In this document: piece after piece, positions 1 to 5,496 of the stretch | Layout: each line of letters begins with the position of its first letter | Numbering within the stretch: the stretch's first letter is position 1 | From: JANXSD01 sp043758125 | GTDB lineage: Bacteria > Bacteroidota > Bacteroidia > AKYH767-A > OLB10 | Direction: 5' to 3' | Length of the DNA: 8,141 bases | Assembly: GCA_043758125.1 (NCBI GenBank) | Contig: JAYVOC010000040.1 | Coordinates: 1 to 8,141 of the forward strand | Notes under the pieces: model-generated | The model's input: the letters and a program-made list of their open reading frames with translations, nothing else | Databases searched by the model: none | What the model was told of the DNA's origin: nothing | Position numbers and translations under genes: made by a program

Positions 1-275
1 TCTACAGCTCCAGCAATTGCATCTGCCATCCCTTTTCCTGCGCCGCCACCCTGAATATCAAATCGAACATCAGGATGTAATTTTTTAAATTCTTCCGACC
101 ATTCTACTGCTAAAGGATACAATGCAAAGGCACCTGAAATAGCAATCGTTCCGCATAATTTATTTGGATCATTTGTGCTATTTGCTTTTTCTTTATTCTG
201 CTGTGAACACGAAGCATACACACAACAAAGTGTGAGAAGGTAGATCCAAATCCTGTTAGCATAAAAATTTTTCAT
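1..275 (-). CDS. PstS-like (phosphate) ABC-transporter substrate-binding lipoprotein, N-terminal part only
   Basis: Reading leftwards from ATG at 275-273, the frame stays open to the window edge and gives 91 residues. Residues 1-23 form a lipoprotein signal: a short basic start (MKNFYANR), a hydrophobic core (IWIYLLTLCCVY) and a lipobox ending YASC, so Cys23 would be lipidated. A polar linker follows, then a fold start reading IAISGAFALYPLAVEW (residues 45-59) and GGGAGKGMADAIAGA (76-90). This SGAFALYP...GGGAGKG pattern is typical of PstS-type periplasmic phosphate-binding proteins (PBP-like family), where these loops bind the oxyanion. The protein would be anchored in the periplasm or outer face and hand substrate to an ABC permease outside the window. 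The substrate is inferred from family only; another oxyanion such as tungstate or molybdate is possible. The rest of the gene is missing because the window ends. Confidence 0.82.
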   Translation of the reverse strand, partial: MKNFYANRIWIYLLTLCCVYASCSQQNKEKANSTNDPNKLCGTIAISGAFALYPLAVEWSEEFKKLHPDVRFDIQGGGAGKGMADAIAGAV

Positions 276-490
276 TGACTAGATTTTTAAAATACGATTT
301 TACTTATTGTCAAGCCTAAATCTTTATTCCAGAATAATCCGTTGCGCTCAGTTTTATTTCAAAGGATTAAAGATCAACAATCTTATTGAAACTAATAACT
401 GTTCTTATGATTTTTTACAACAATTATGGTTAGAATGGGAATAGAAATAATTATATTAGATTAGTTCTATGGATTTAGTAGATTATTTAA

Positions 491-520
491 CAAATATAGT
501 TTAAGTATTTTAAAAGTCAA
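491..520 (-). promoter_or_regulatory. Bacteroidota-type promoter for the PstS-like gene
   Basis: On the minus strand the sequence reads TTG (520-518), a 19-nt spacer, then TATATTTG (498-491). This matches the phylum-specific housekeeping promoter (-33 TTG/TTTG and -7 TAnnTTTG) in every defined base. It lies just beyond the stop codon of the Rrf2 gene and points to the PstS-like gene. Transcription would start near 484, giving a leader of about 210 nt before the ATG at 275. I saw no riboswitch that I recognise in that leader. The existence of the elements is direct observation; promoter activity is inferred. Confidence 0.6.
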
Positions 521-545
521 TAGGTATTTGGCGAAAGAATTATTT

Positions 546-1004
546 TTAAGTATTAGCGGACTTCTTAGTAGCTGTTTTTAATAATTGCTGTTCTTTTTTA
601 ACGATTTCAGCTAGTGATACATTATCAAGAATATTCCCAGTTGCCTCTCTCACTTTTGCCATGATATGATGTAATCCGCAAGTTGCTTCGTCTTTGCATT
701 CGGCACAAGGAGCATAATATTTAAACGAGACACAGGGCACCAGTGCTATTGCGCCATCCATTAATCGGATCACCCTTCCGAGACGAATTTCTTCTGGAGG
801 GAGTTGTAATTGGTAGCCGCCATTTTTCCCCATTTTGCTCCGTAAGATCCCGTCTTTTCGAAGTTCTAATAAAATTACTTCCAAAAATTTTTTTGGAATA
901 ACTTGCTCTTTGGCAATTTCTGCAATCAGTATAGGTGTATTAGAATCCTTTTGTGCAATGTATTCAAGAGCTTTGATTGCGTATTTCGCTTTTTTGGAGA
1001 GCAT
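546..1004 (-). CDS. Rrf2/IscR-family transcriptional regulator, probable Fe-S or redox sensor
   Basis: The product has 152 residues, a normal Rrf2-family length. Translation is placed at ATG 1004-1002 because the family begins with the MLSKKAKYAIKALEYIA helix. A longer reading from 1088 only adds 28 hydrophobic residues foreign to the family. An N-terminal winged helix-turn-helix covers about residues 1-68, with the recognition helix around IPKKFLEVILLELRK (36-50) and the wing at KMGKNGGYQL (58-67). The dimer helix starts near residue 73 (IRLGRVIRLMDG). Cys91, Cys100, Cys103 and Cys109 follow, and His112 sits three residues after Cys109. That Cys-x2-His spacing matches the C104/H107 pair of E. 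coli IscR, so Fe-S cluster binding is plausible. A Lys-rich tail ends the protein. Its targets cannot be read from this window. It is transcribed divergently from the secreted-protein gene at 1364. Confidence 0.93.
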   Translation of the reverse strand: MLSKKAKYAIKALEYIAQKDSNTPILIAEIAKEQVIPKKFLEVILLELRKDGILRSKMGKNGGYQLQLPPEEIRLGRVIRLMDGAIALVPCVSFKYYAPCAECKDEATCGLHHIMAKVREATGNILDNVSLAEIVKKEQQLLKTATKKSANT

Positions 1005-1234
1005 AATGCAAAGTAAATAATAAATTAATGTATCGAGAGCTAATAGGAGGAAAAATAGGTCGACATGAAAATTGATGTTGGTTATCACTAAATAAAATTT
1101 ATCACTTATTTCGAAGAAACTACTTTCCCATTTTTTTCTTTTTTGTCAGATTTTTATTTATCTTCACTAAAGTATTAGTAATCTTTTTAGTTTTTGTTTG
1201 ACATTTCATTCTAACCCTATAAAATTTATTTACT
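1005..1234. other. Divergent intergenic region between the Rrf2 gene and the secreted-protein gene
   Basis: The Rrf2 gene leaves leftwards at 1004, and the next intact gene starts rightwards at 1364. The stretch is very AT-rich with pyrimidine-rich runs around 1130-1200. No RNA gene or terminator is visible. Promoters for both flanking genes should lie here, but I found no full TTG plus TAnnTTTG pair on either strand. The nearest plus-strand candidate is TTGACA at 1198 followed by TATAAA at 1218, whose 14-nt spacer is too short. The right part of the gap is taken by the remnant described at 1201-1360. Confidence 0.5.
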
Positions 1235-1360
1235 ATGAAAACTTTTAGTCACCAGTCACCAATTTTATATTGTTTAAGAAAGCCTCAAATGGGATGTTAT
1301 TTATTAAACATCACCTCTCCAGATGGCACAATGCAAAGTAGTAAATTAATTAAGCAATAA
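1201..1360 (+). pseudogene. Remnant of a T9SS C-terminal sorting domain (41-codon ORF at 1235-1360)
   Basis: A 41-codon ORF begins at ATG 1235 and stops with TAA at 1358-1360. Its last 23 residues, MGCYLLNITSPDG followed by TMQSSKLIKQ, closely follow the end of a T9SS type A sorting domain: the G-x-Y-x-L-x-I strand, a D/N-G turn, then S-x-K-L-I-K-Q as the final strand. In an adjacent frame just upstream (1201-1245) lies HSNPIKFIYYEN, which resembles the opening PNP box of the same domain type. The two pieces are joined only by a frame change, and the usual middle of the domain is absent or unrecognisable. No signal peptide or passenger is present, so this is most simply the decayed 3' end of a former cargo gene. 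It ends 3 nt before the ATG of the next gene. A small translated peptide cannot be excluded. Confidence 0.5.
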
Positions 1361-1363
1361 TTT

Positions 1364-3118
1364 ATGAATGCTAAAAATAAATTAAGGATGCTGCTAATTG
1401 CAGCATCCTTTTTCACCTCTTTTACGTTGGCACAACCAATAGTAAAATTATGGGATAAAACAATCGGTGGAAGTGGAGCTGACCAGAATATTGCAAACAT
1501 GCTCATCACTCCATCAAAAAAAATAATGGTGGCATGTATAAGTCAATCCGATGTTGGATTTGATAAAACAGCTAGTAGAACCGATACGATTTATTGCACA
1601 AATGGCTGTCCTGGAACTTGGGTGTTTTCGTTGGATAAGAATGGAAATAAATTATGGGATCAAACCTATGGTGGGAGAGCAAATTTAGGAGGAACAAAAG
1701 TATTTGGTTTGGTGCAGCAAAATTCAAATTCCTTTATGTTAGGTTGCGATATTTTACCCACTGATTCAACGGGTGATATTACAGATCCATATATCTTTCC
1801 AGGTACTGTAAATGGATCTGGAATTTGGATATTGGACATTGATTCACTCGGTAATAAATTATGGAATAAAAGATATTTTGCACAATGGATGGGATTTTAT
1901 TATAATGATATGATTTTGAATGATGACAATATTTACATGTCCTTTACTGGCGGAGCAACACAAAGTTTTGTAAATCAATATGGCAACTTCTTCCCCCCGC
2001 TTTGTTATCAAGGTTCAATGAATGATCCTAGTTCTGTAATATGTAAAATTGATACGCGTACCAAGGCATTTAAATGGTCGTTTTATTTTCACAGTGATAT
2101 AGGCTATTCATTATTTAAAAATAAGCCCAACAGTTTGCTAATGGGAGGTTTTTCAGATTCCATTATTGTTTGTAATAAAACAATGGGCTCACATGGAATA
2201 AGCGATTTTGGTTTAGTGTCAACCGATACGTTAGGTAATATACAATGGCAAAAAAATTATGGAGGGAGTTCCTATGATAATTTAGCTGAGGTGATTGGAA
2301 CAAACGATGGAGGCTATTTATTGTATGGCTCGACATGGTCACCTCAAGGATTTGACATTAGTCAAACAGGATACAATGATACATCGTTATGGGTAGTAAA
2401 AATTGATAGTTTAGGAACAAAAATATGGGACAAACGATTTGGTTCGTGCAAAAAGACAGGTGTCGTTAATAATAATTTTGGTTACGGCAAATATCTTGCA
2501 AATCACTTAGCAATCTCTACGAGTGATGGAGGTTTTTTATTAGCAACAAGTATTAAAGGAGTTCCTTGTGGTGATGTAACCGAAGCTGCGCGAGGTGCAC
2601 TAGATTATTGGTTAATTAAAATAGATCAAAACGGCATCAAACAATGGGATAAACGATTTGGATGTTTAGGAGACAATTATGTAGAGTCGTTGGCAGAAAT
2701 GGATACAGGAATTTATGTTGTTGGTGGCACTGTTGCTTCTAGTGTTTTTGGTACTGGAAATAGTGGTATAGGCGGTGATAAAACAGAAACATCACGTGGA
2801 GGTGGAGATACATGGTTTGTATGTTTTGCAGATACCACAACAGCTAACTTAACGAGTATAAACGAAATTATTCAAAAACAAATTACGCTTAATGTTTGGC
2901 CCAACCCTGCAAATGATGTTTTAAATTATACACTTACAGGAAACGAAAAAATAAAAAATATTATTTTAACAAACATACTTGGCGAAAGAATATTAGAAGT
3001 TAACTCACCAACAAACAACGCCATTCAAATTAGCCAATTGCCATCAGGCGTATATTTATTTAATTGCGAAACAACAAAAGGGAAACGATATGTTAAAAAA
3101 GTGGTGGTAACGAAATGA
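1364..3118 (+). CDS. Secreted seven-repeat (probable beta-propeller) protein with T9SS type A sorting domain
   Basis: The product has 584 residues. Residues 1-24 are a Sec signal peptide with a basic start, core LLIAASFFTSFTLA and probable cleavage near AQ. The body carries seven repeats anchored on Trp30, 98, 167, 238, 295, 355 and 428, most reading like KLWDKTIGG, KIWDKRFG or IQWQKNYGG. Six of these are preceded by a strand and turn such as VVKIDSLGTK, and a final unpaired strand (TWFVCFAD, 483-490) could close a ring with the first repeat. This is the pattern of a seven-bladed propeller, inferred here and not proven. Residues 508-584 form the T9SS tail: LNVWPNPANDVLNY, then NILGERIL, then LPSGVYLF and a basic end VKKVVVTK. 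The tail would direct export through the outer membrane and be removed or used for surface attachment. The binding partner or activity is unknown. A second in-frame ATG at 1388 would also leave a signal peptide; 1364 is preferred for its lysine-containing start. Confidence 0.88.
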   Translation: MNAKNKLRMLLIAASFFTSFTLAQPIVKLWDKTIGGSGADQNIANMLITPSKKIMVACISQSDVGFDKTASRTDTIYCTNGCPGTWVFSLDKNGNKLWDQTYGGRANLGGTKVFGLVQQNSNSFMLGCDILPTDSTGDITDPYIFPGTVNGSGIWILDIDSLGNKLWNKRYFAQWMGFYYNDMILNDDNIYMSFTGGATQSFVNQYGNFFPPLCYQGSMNDPSSVICKIDTRTKAFKWSFYFHSDIGYSLFKNKPNSLLMGGFSDSIIVCNKTMGSHGISDFGLVSTDTLGNIQWQKNYGGSSYDNLAEVIGTNDGGYLLYGSTWSPQGFDISQTGYNDTSLWVVKIDSLGTKIWDKRFGSCKKTGVVNNNFGYGKYLANHLAISTSDGGFLLATSIKGVPCGDVTEAARGALDYWLIKIDQNGIKQWDKRFGCLGDNYVESLAEMDTGIYVVGGTVASSVFGTGNSGIGGDKTETSRGGGDTWFVCFADTTTANLTSINEIIQKQITLNVWPNPANDVLNYTLTGNEKIKNIILTNILGERILEVNSPTNNAIQISQLPSGVYLFNCETTKGKRYVKKVVVTK

Positions 3119-3164
3119 TTTTGAATTTTGTTTTGTAATAATTGGTGAATAAAAATTGTATTAT

Positions 3165-3207
3165 AAATGATACCGAACTTAGGTTATGTACGGTATCATT
3201 TTTTTTT
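3165..3207 (+). terminator. Intrinsic terminator of the propeller-protein gene
   Basis: An 11-bp perfect inverted repeat (AAATGATACCG at 3165-3175 and CGGTATCATTT at 3191-3201) encloses a 15-nt loop. It runs into nine consecutive T at 3199-3207. It sits 46 nt after the stop codon at 3118 and separates this gene from the DoxX-like gene, which therefore probably has its own promoter. Confidence 0.8.
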
Positions 3208-3280
3208 GAGATTCTTTTCAATATTGGCAAATTGAAACAGTAATACACAATATTCGTATACATGCATTAAAATTGGAAAT

Positions 3281-3670
3281 ATGCAAGTTCACCAGTGGCC
3301 AGGATTGTTTGCTGTATTTTTTTTAGCGATTGTTTTTTTGCAATCAGGATTTGATAAACTTTTTAATTTTAAAAAAGAATTGGCTTGGATTCGTCAGAAG
3401 TTTGCACGAAATATTTTGCATGATTTTATAAGTCCAATTTTTATTGTTCTCACTTTGGCAGAAATTATAAGCGGAATAATTGCCGCTGTTGGCGTAATTC
3501 AATTGTTGTTTTTCAATAATAGCACATTGGCAATTTATGGGGCGGTAGCTACATGCTCAACGCTTTTAATGCTACTATTCGGACAACGTTTTACGAAGGA
3601 TTATTCGGGTGCCGCTACTTTGGTTCCTTATTTTATTGTTGCAATATTAGGACTGTATTTTTTGGTTTAA
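3281..3670 (+). CDS. DoxX-like four-helix inner-membrane protein
   Basis: The product has 129 residues, strongly hydrophobic, with four predicted membrane spans at about 8-26, 49-75, 80-100 and 112-129. After helix 1 comes FLQSGFDKLFNFKKEL (19-34), the S-G-x-x-K-L/F signature of the DoxX family. A basic loop WIRQKFARNILH precedes helix 2, which carries the family-typical acidic residue in LTLAEIISG (Glu61). Family members are small membrane proteins tied in different species to thiosulfate or quinone oxidation or to redox homeostasis; many are uncharacterised, so no substrate is assigned. The gene stands alone: a terminator lies upstream and 144 nt separate it from the next gene. No clear promoter was found in the 74 nt between terminator and start. 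Confidence is high that it is a real gene and good that it is DoxX-like. Confidence 0.82.
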   Translation: MQVHQWPGLFAVFFLAIVFLQSGFDKLFNFKKELAWIRQKFARNILHDFISPIFIVLTLAEIISGIIAAVGVIQLLFFNNSTLAIYGAVATCSTLLMLLFGQRFTKDYSGAATLVPYFIVAILGLYFLV

Positions 3671-3814
3671 GGTTTGGCTATACTAGTTCTATTTTTACAC
3701 TGCTTTTGGATTTAATAGTAATTCGCAAAATGTTACGCGTAAGAAATGGATTTTTAAAAATTCATACTAAGTATTGGTATAAATCCCATCTTTACAGCAT
3801 AGATCCAATAAATC

Positions 3815-5038
3815 ATGAAAAGAAACTTACTTTTAATTCTAATGCTATTCTCATTAAAGGGATTCAGCCAAAACTGTATTCCTAATACTAATTCATTATC
3901 CTTTAACGGCTCAAGTAATTATGTGTCGTTTACGACTGATGCTAACCTACAAATTACAGATTCCATTACTGTTGAAGCATGGATTTTTGCAACTTCATGG
4001 GCTATTAATCCTTATCAAGGAACCATTTTTTGCAAACATGGATGGAGCACTGGCGAACAAGGGTATGTTTTGAGAGCTGGTGGAACGGGTCAATTGTCTT
4101 TTAATTTAGCAGGTGTTGATTCGGTGGGCACCTTATTGAGTTGGCAAGATTTAGTTAGTCCTGTAAACACGTTAACGTTAAATACTTGGTATCATGTTGC
4201 AGGAACTTTTGATGGTGATTCGATGCGCCTATTTGTAAATGGAATTCAAATTGCCTCTAAAGTAATGCATGGTACTATTGTTCCATCAATTGCATTTCCA
4301 GCTTCTATTGGTAAAATATCCGATAATAGTGTTGCGCAAACACGTTATTGGATTGGTCGTTTAGATGAAATTAGAGTATGGCATCGAGCACTAGGAGCTG
4401 CCGAAATTATAGCCCATAAAGGAAATCACATTGATACTACTGGTGCAAATAATTTAGTTGGTTACTGGCGCCTTAACGAAGGATCAGGAACAATGACAAA
4501 TGATTTAAGTTCGAGTGGAAATAATGGAACTTTAAATGGAGCTTCATGGTCTACTTCAGTTCCTTTTGCCAACACTGTAATTGCACATTATGTTATTCCA
4601 ACTGGAGCAATTTTAACGTGTCAACCATCGGCTCCTTTTTATCAATGGCTGTTAGGTGGTGTTCCAATATTAAATGCAACTCAACAAGTGTATACTGCAA
4701 CGCAAGTTGGAAGTTATTCTGTTGTTGCATCTGATGCAAATGGTTGTTCAGCTACTTCAAATTCATTCACGGTAACGAGCGCAGTTGGCATTATGGAGTT
4801 GGCAGAAAATGTAAATGTAACTATCGCTAATGCAGATGGGAAATTAACAATTAGTTTTCTTGATGGAACATTCATGAAAGAAGTTCTTCTCTATGATTTT
4901 TCAGGTCGTTTATTGCAAACATCTGCGAAAGGAAAATCTGTTGTGTTTGAATCAAATAATTTATCGCAAGGAATGTATATCTTAAATATCATTACGGATA
5001 AAAATAATTACCAAAAAAATATTTATATCGGAAAATAA
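3815..5038 (+). CDS. Secreted LamG-fold and Ig-like protein with divergent T9SS sorting domain
   Basis: The product has 407 residues. Residues 1-19 are a signal peptide (MKRNLLLILMLFSLKGFSQ) with probable cleavage after Gln19. Residues 27 to about 195 form a concanavalin-like LamG jelly roll: SLSFNGSSNYVSF opens it, WYHVAGTFDGDSMRLFVNG (125-143) is the central signature, and GRLDEIRVWHRALGAAEI (181-198) closes it. The next motif, LVGYWRLNEGSG (214-225) with NNGTLNGASW (236-245), often accompanies this domain in Bacteroidota. Residues 255-320 look Ig-like, with QWLLGGVPI and a probable Cys269-Cys311 disulfide. The tail (about 328-407) has the strand pattern of a T9SS sorting domain, including VLLYDFSGRLLQ, LSQGMYILNI and a basic end, but no PNP box. 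A role in glycan or surface adhesion is suggested by LamG folds in general; the ligand is unknown. No terminator is evident after the stop. Confidence 0.88.
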   Translation: MKRNLLLILMLFSLKGFSQNCIPNTNSLSFNGSSNYVSFTTDANLQITDSITVEAWIFATSWAINPYQGTIFCKHGWSTGEQGYVLRAGGTGQLSFNLAGVDSVGTLLSWQDLVSPVNTLTLNTWYHVAGTFDGDSMRLFVNGIQIASKVMHGTIVPSIAFPASIGKISDNSVAQTRYWIGRLDEIRVWHRALGAAEIIAHKGNHIDTTGANNLVGYWRLNEGSGTMTNDLSSSGNNGTLNGASWSTSVPFANTVIAHYVIPTGAILTCQPSAPFYQWLLGGVPILNATQQVYTATQVGSYSVVASDANGCSATSNSFTVTSAVGIMELAENVNVTIANADGKLTISFLDGTFMKEVLLYDFSGRLLQTSAKGKSVVFESNNLSQGMYILNIITDKNNYQKNIYIGK

Positions 5039-5278
5039 TTAGAGATATTTTAATAATGGATATTCGAAATCATTAGTCAAATAATTTCCGCTATCGAAAG
5101 TATTAGAACGCTAAATCTTTCTCTCTTGTATATGCTTTACTGCAAATTGTAATTCTGCAATAAGTAATGTTGTTACTATAATTTGTTTTCAATTTAGGAT
5201 ATACTAATTTGATCAGTTTAAAGAAATCTATATCTATTTTAATTTTTAAATTAATTGCATTTAGAGGTTGTTGACACA

Positions 5279-5313
5279 TTCAAATAATAGTGCAAAAAGA
5301 TTAGCTATTTGAA
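5279..5313. repeat. 8-bp inverted repeat with 19-nt spacer upstream of the katG promoter
   Basis: TTCAAATA at 5279-5286 and TATTTGAA at 5306-5313 are perfect reverse complements. The dyad lies about 80 nt upstream of the katG -33 element, a possible activator or repressor position. It does not match the OxyR or PerR consensus. In such AT-rich DNA it may be chance. Confidence 0.3.
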
Positions 5314-5390
5314 AAAACAATTTGCTGAACTCTCTTGTTTTATTTTATTGCTATTAAATCTGACTAGGGTTTCCAAATGATGCTATGCTT

Positions 5391-5419
5391 TTTGAAGTGG
5401 CTATATTTCTTTAAATTTG
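5391..5419 (+). promoter_or_regulatory. Bacteroidota-type katG promoter
   Basis: TTTG at 5391-5394, a 17-nt spacer, and TAAATTTG at 5412-5419 match the phylum's -33 TTG/TTTG and -7 TAnnTTTG elements in all defined bases. The spacer is at the short end of the accepted range. Transcription would begin near 5426, giving a leader of about 70 nt before the katG ATG at 5497. The base match is seen directly; use as promoter is inferred. Confidence 0.6.
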
Positions 5420-5431
5420 GCGTTCTATTAG

Positions 5432-5460
5432 GATTTCGGAGTAATCAACTCTCGAAAATC
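5432..5460 (+). promoter_or_regulatory. Imperfect dyad / leader hairpin just after the expected katG transcription start
   Basis: GATTTCGGAG (5432-5441) can pair with CTCTCGAAAATC (5449-5460) over ten base pairs with two single-base bulges, around a 7-nt loop. It starts within about ten bases of the predicted transcript start, so it could be an operator at the start site or an RNA hairpin stabilising the leader. No T-run follows, so it is not a terminator. No known regulator consensus was recognised. Confidence 0.35.
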
Positions 5461-5496
5461 ATAAGTTATCATTAAAACAATTTATTATTTATAAAA

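Larger units (their letters stand above)
5039..5496. other. 458-nt AT-rich non-coding gap upstream of katG
   Basis: No ORF with recognisable protein features is present. The longest reading noticed is a 31-codon plus-strand ORF at 5380-5475 without family features. No rRNA or tRNA is visible, and I saw no clear terminator for the LamG gene just after 5038. The right part holds the katG promoter (5391-5419) and a leader hairpin (5432-5460). The middle holds an 8-bp inverted repeat (5279-5313). The left 240 nt contain nothing I can name. Confidence 0.6.

Noticed and set aside
1005..1088. N-terminal extension of the Rrf2 protein by 28 hydrophobic residues
   Set aside because: Rrf2 proteins begin at the MLSKKAKYA-type helix; the extension is membrane-like, has no family counterpart and comes from AT-rich intergenic sequence.
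1005..1340. Shared 11-mer AATGCAAAGTA at 1005-1015 and 1330-1340, possibly a minus-strand TACTTTGC promoter element
   Set aside because: An 11-mer match is expected by chance several times in an AT-rich window of this size. The first copy would start transcription inside the Rrf2 start codon and lacks a TTG at the right distance; the second lies in the T9SS tail remnant.
528..2994. Shared 13-mer TTGGCGAAAGAAT at 528-540 and 2982-2994, with a similar piece near 7052
   Set aside because: The flanks do not match, and the 2982 copy simply codes the LGER turn of a sorting domain. No mobile-element structure surrounds the copies.
3553..3885. 110-codon plus-strand ORF overlapping the DoxX-like and LamG genes
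   Set aside because: It overlaps two well-supported genes in another frame and has no domain or plausible start context.
5288..5308. OxyR-like ATAG...CTAT pair upstream of katG
   Set aside because: The spacing between the two tetrads is 14 nt, whereas the OxyR half-site geometry needs 7 nt with defined inner bases.
5380..5475. 31-codon plus-strand ORF with hydrophobic start in the katG upstream gap
   Set aside because: It overlaps the promoter and leader hairpin, has no recognisable family, and its length is expected by chance.
5480..5496. PerR-like palindrome TTTATTATTTATAAA just before the katG start
   Set aside because: It is a roughly symmetric A/T run, but it does not align with the TTATAATnATTATAA consensus and lies in the usual A/T-rich translation leader.
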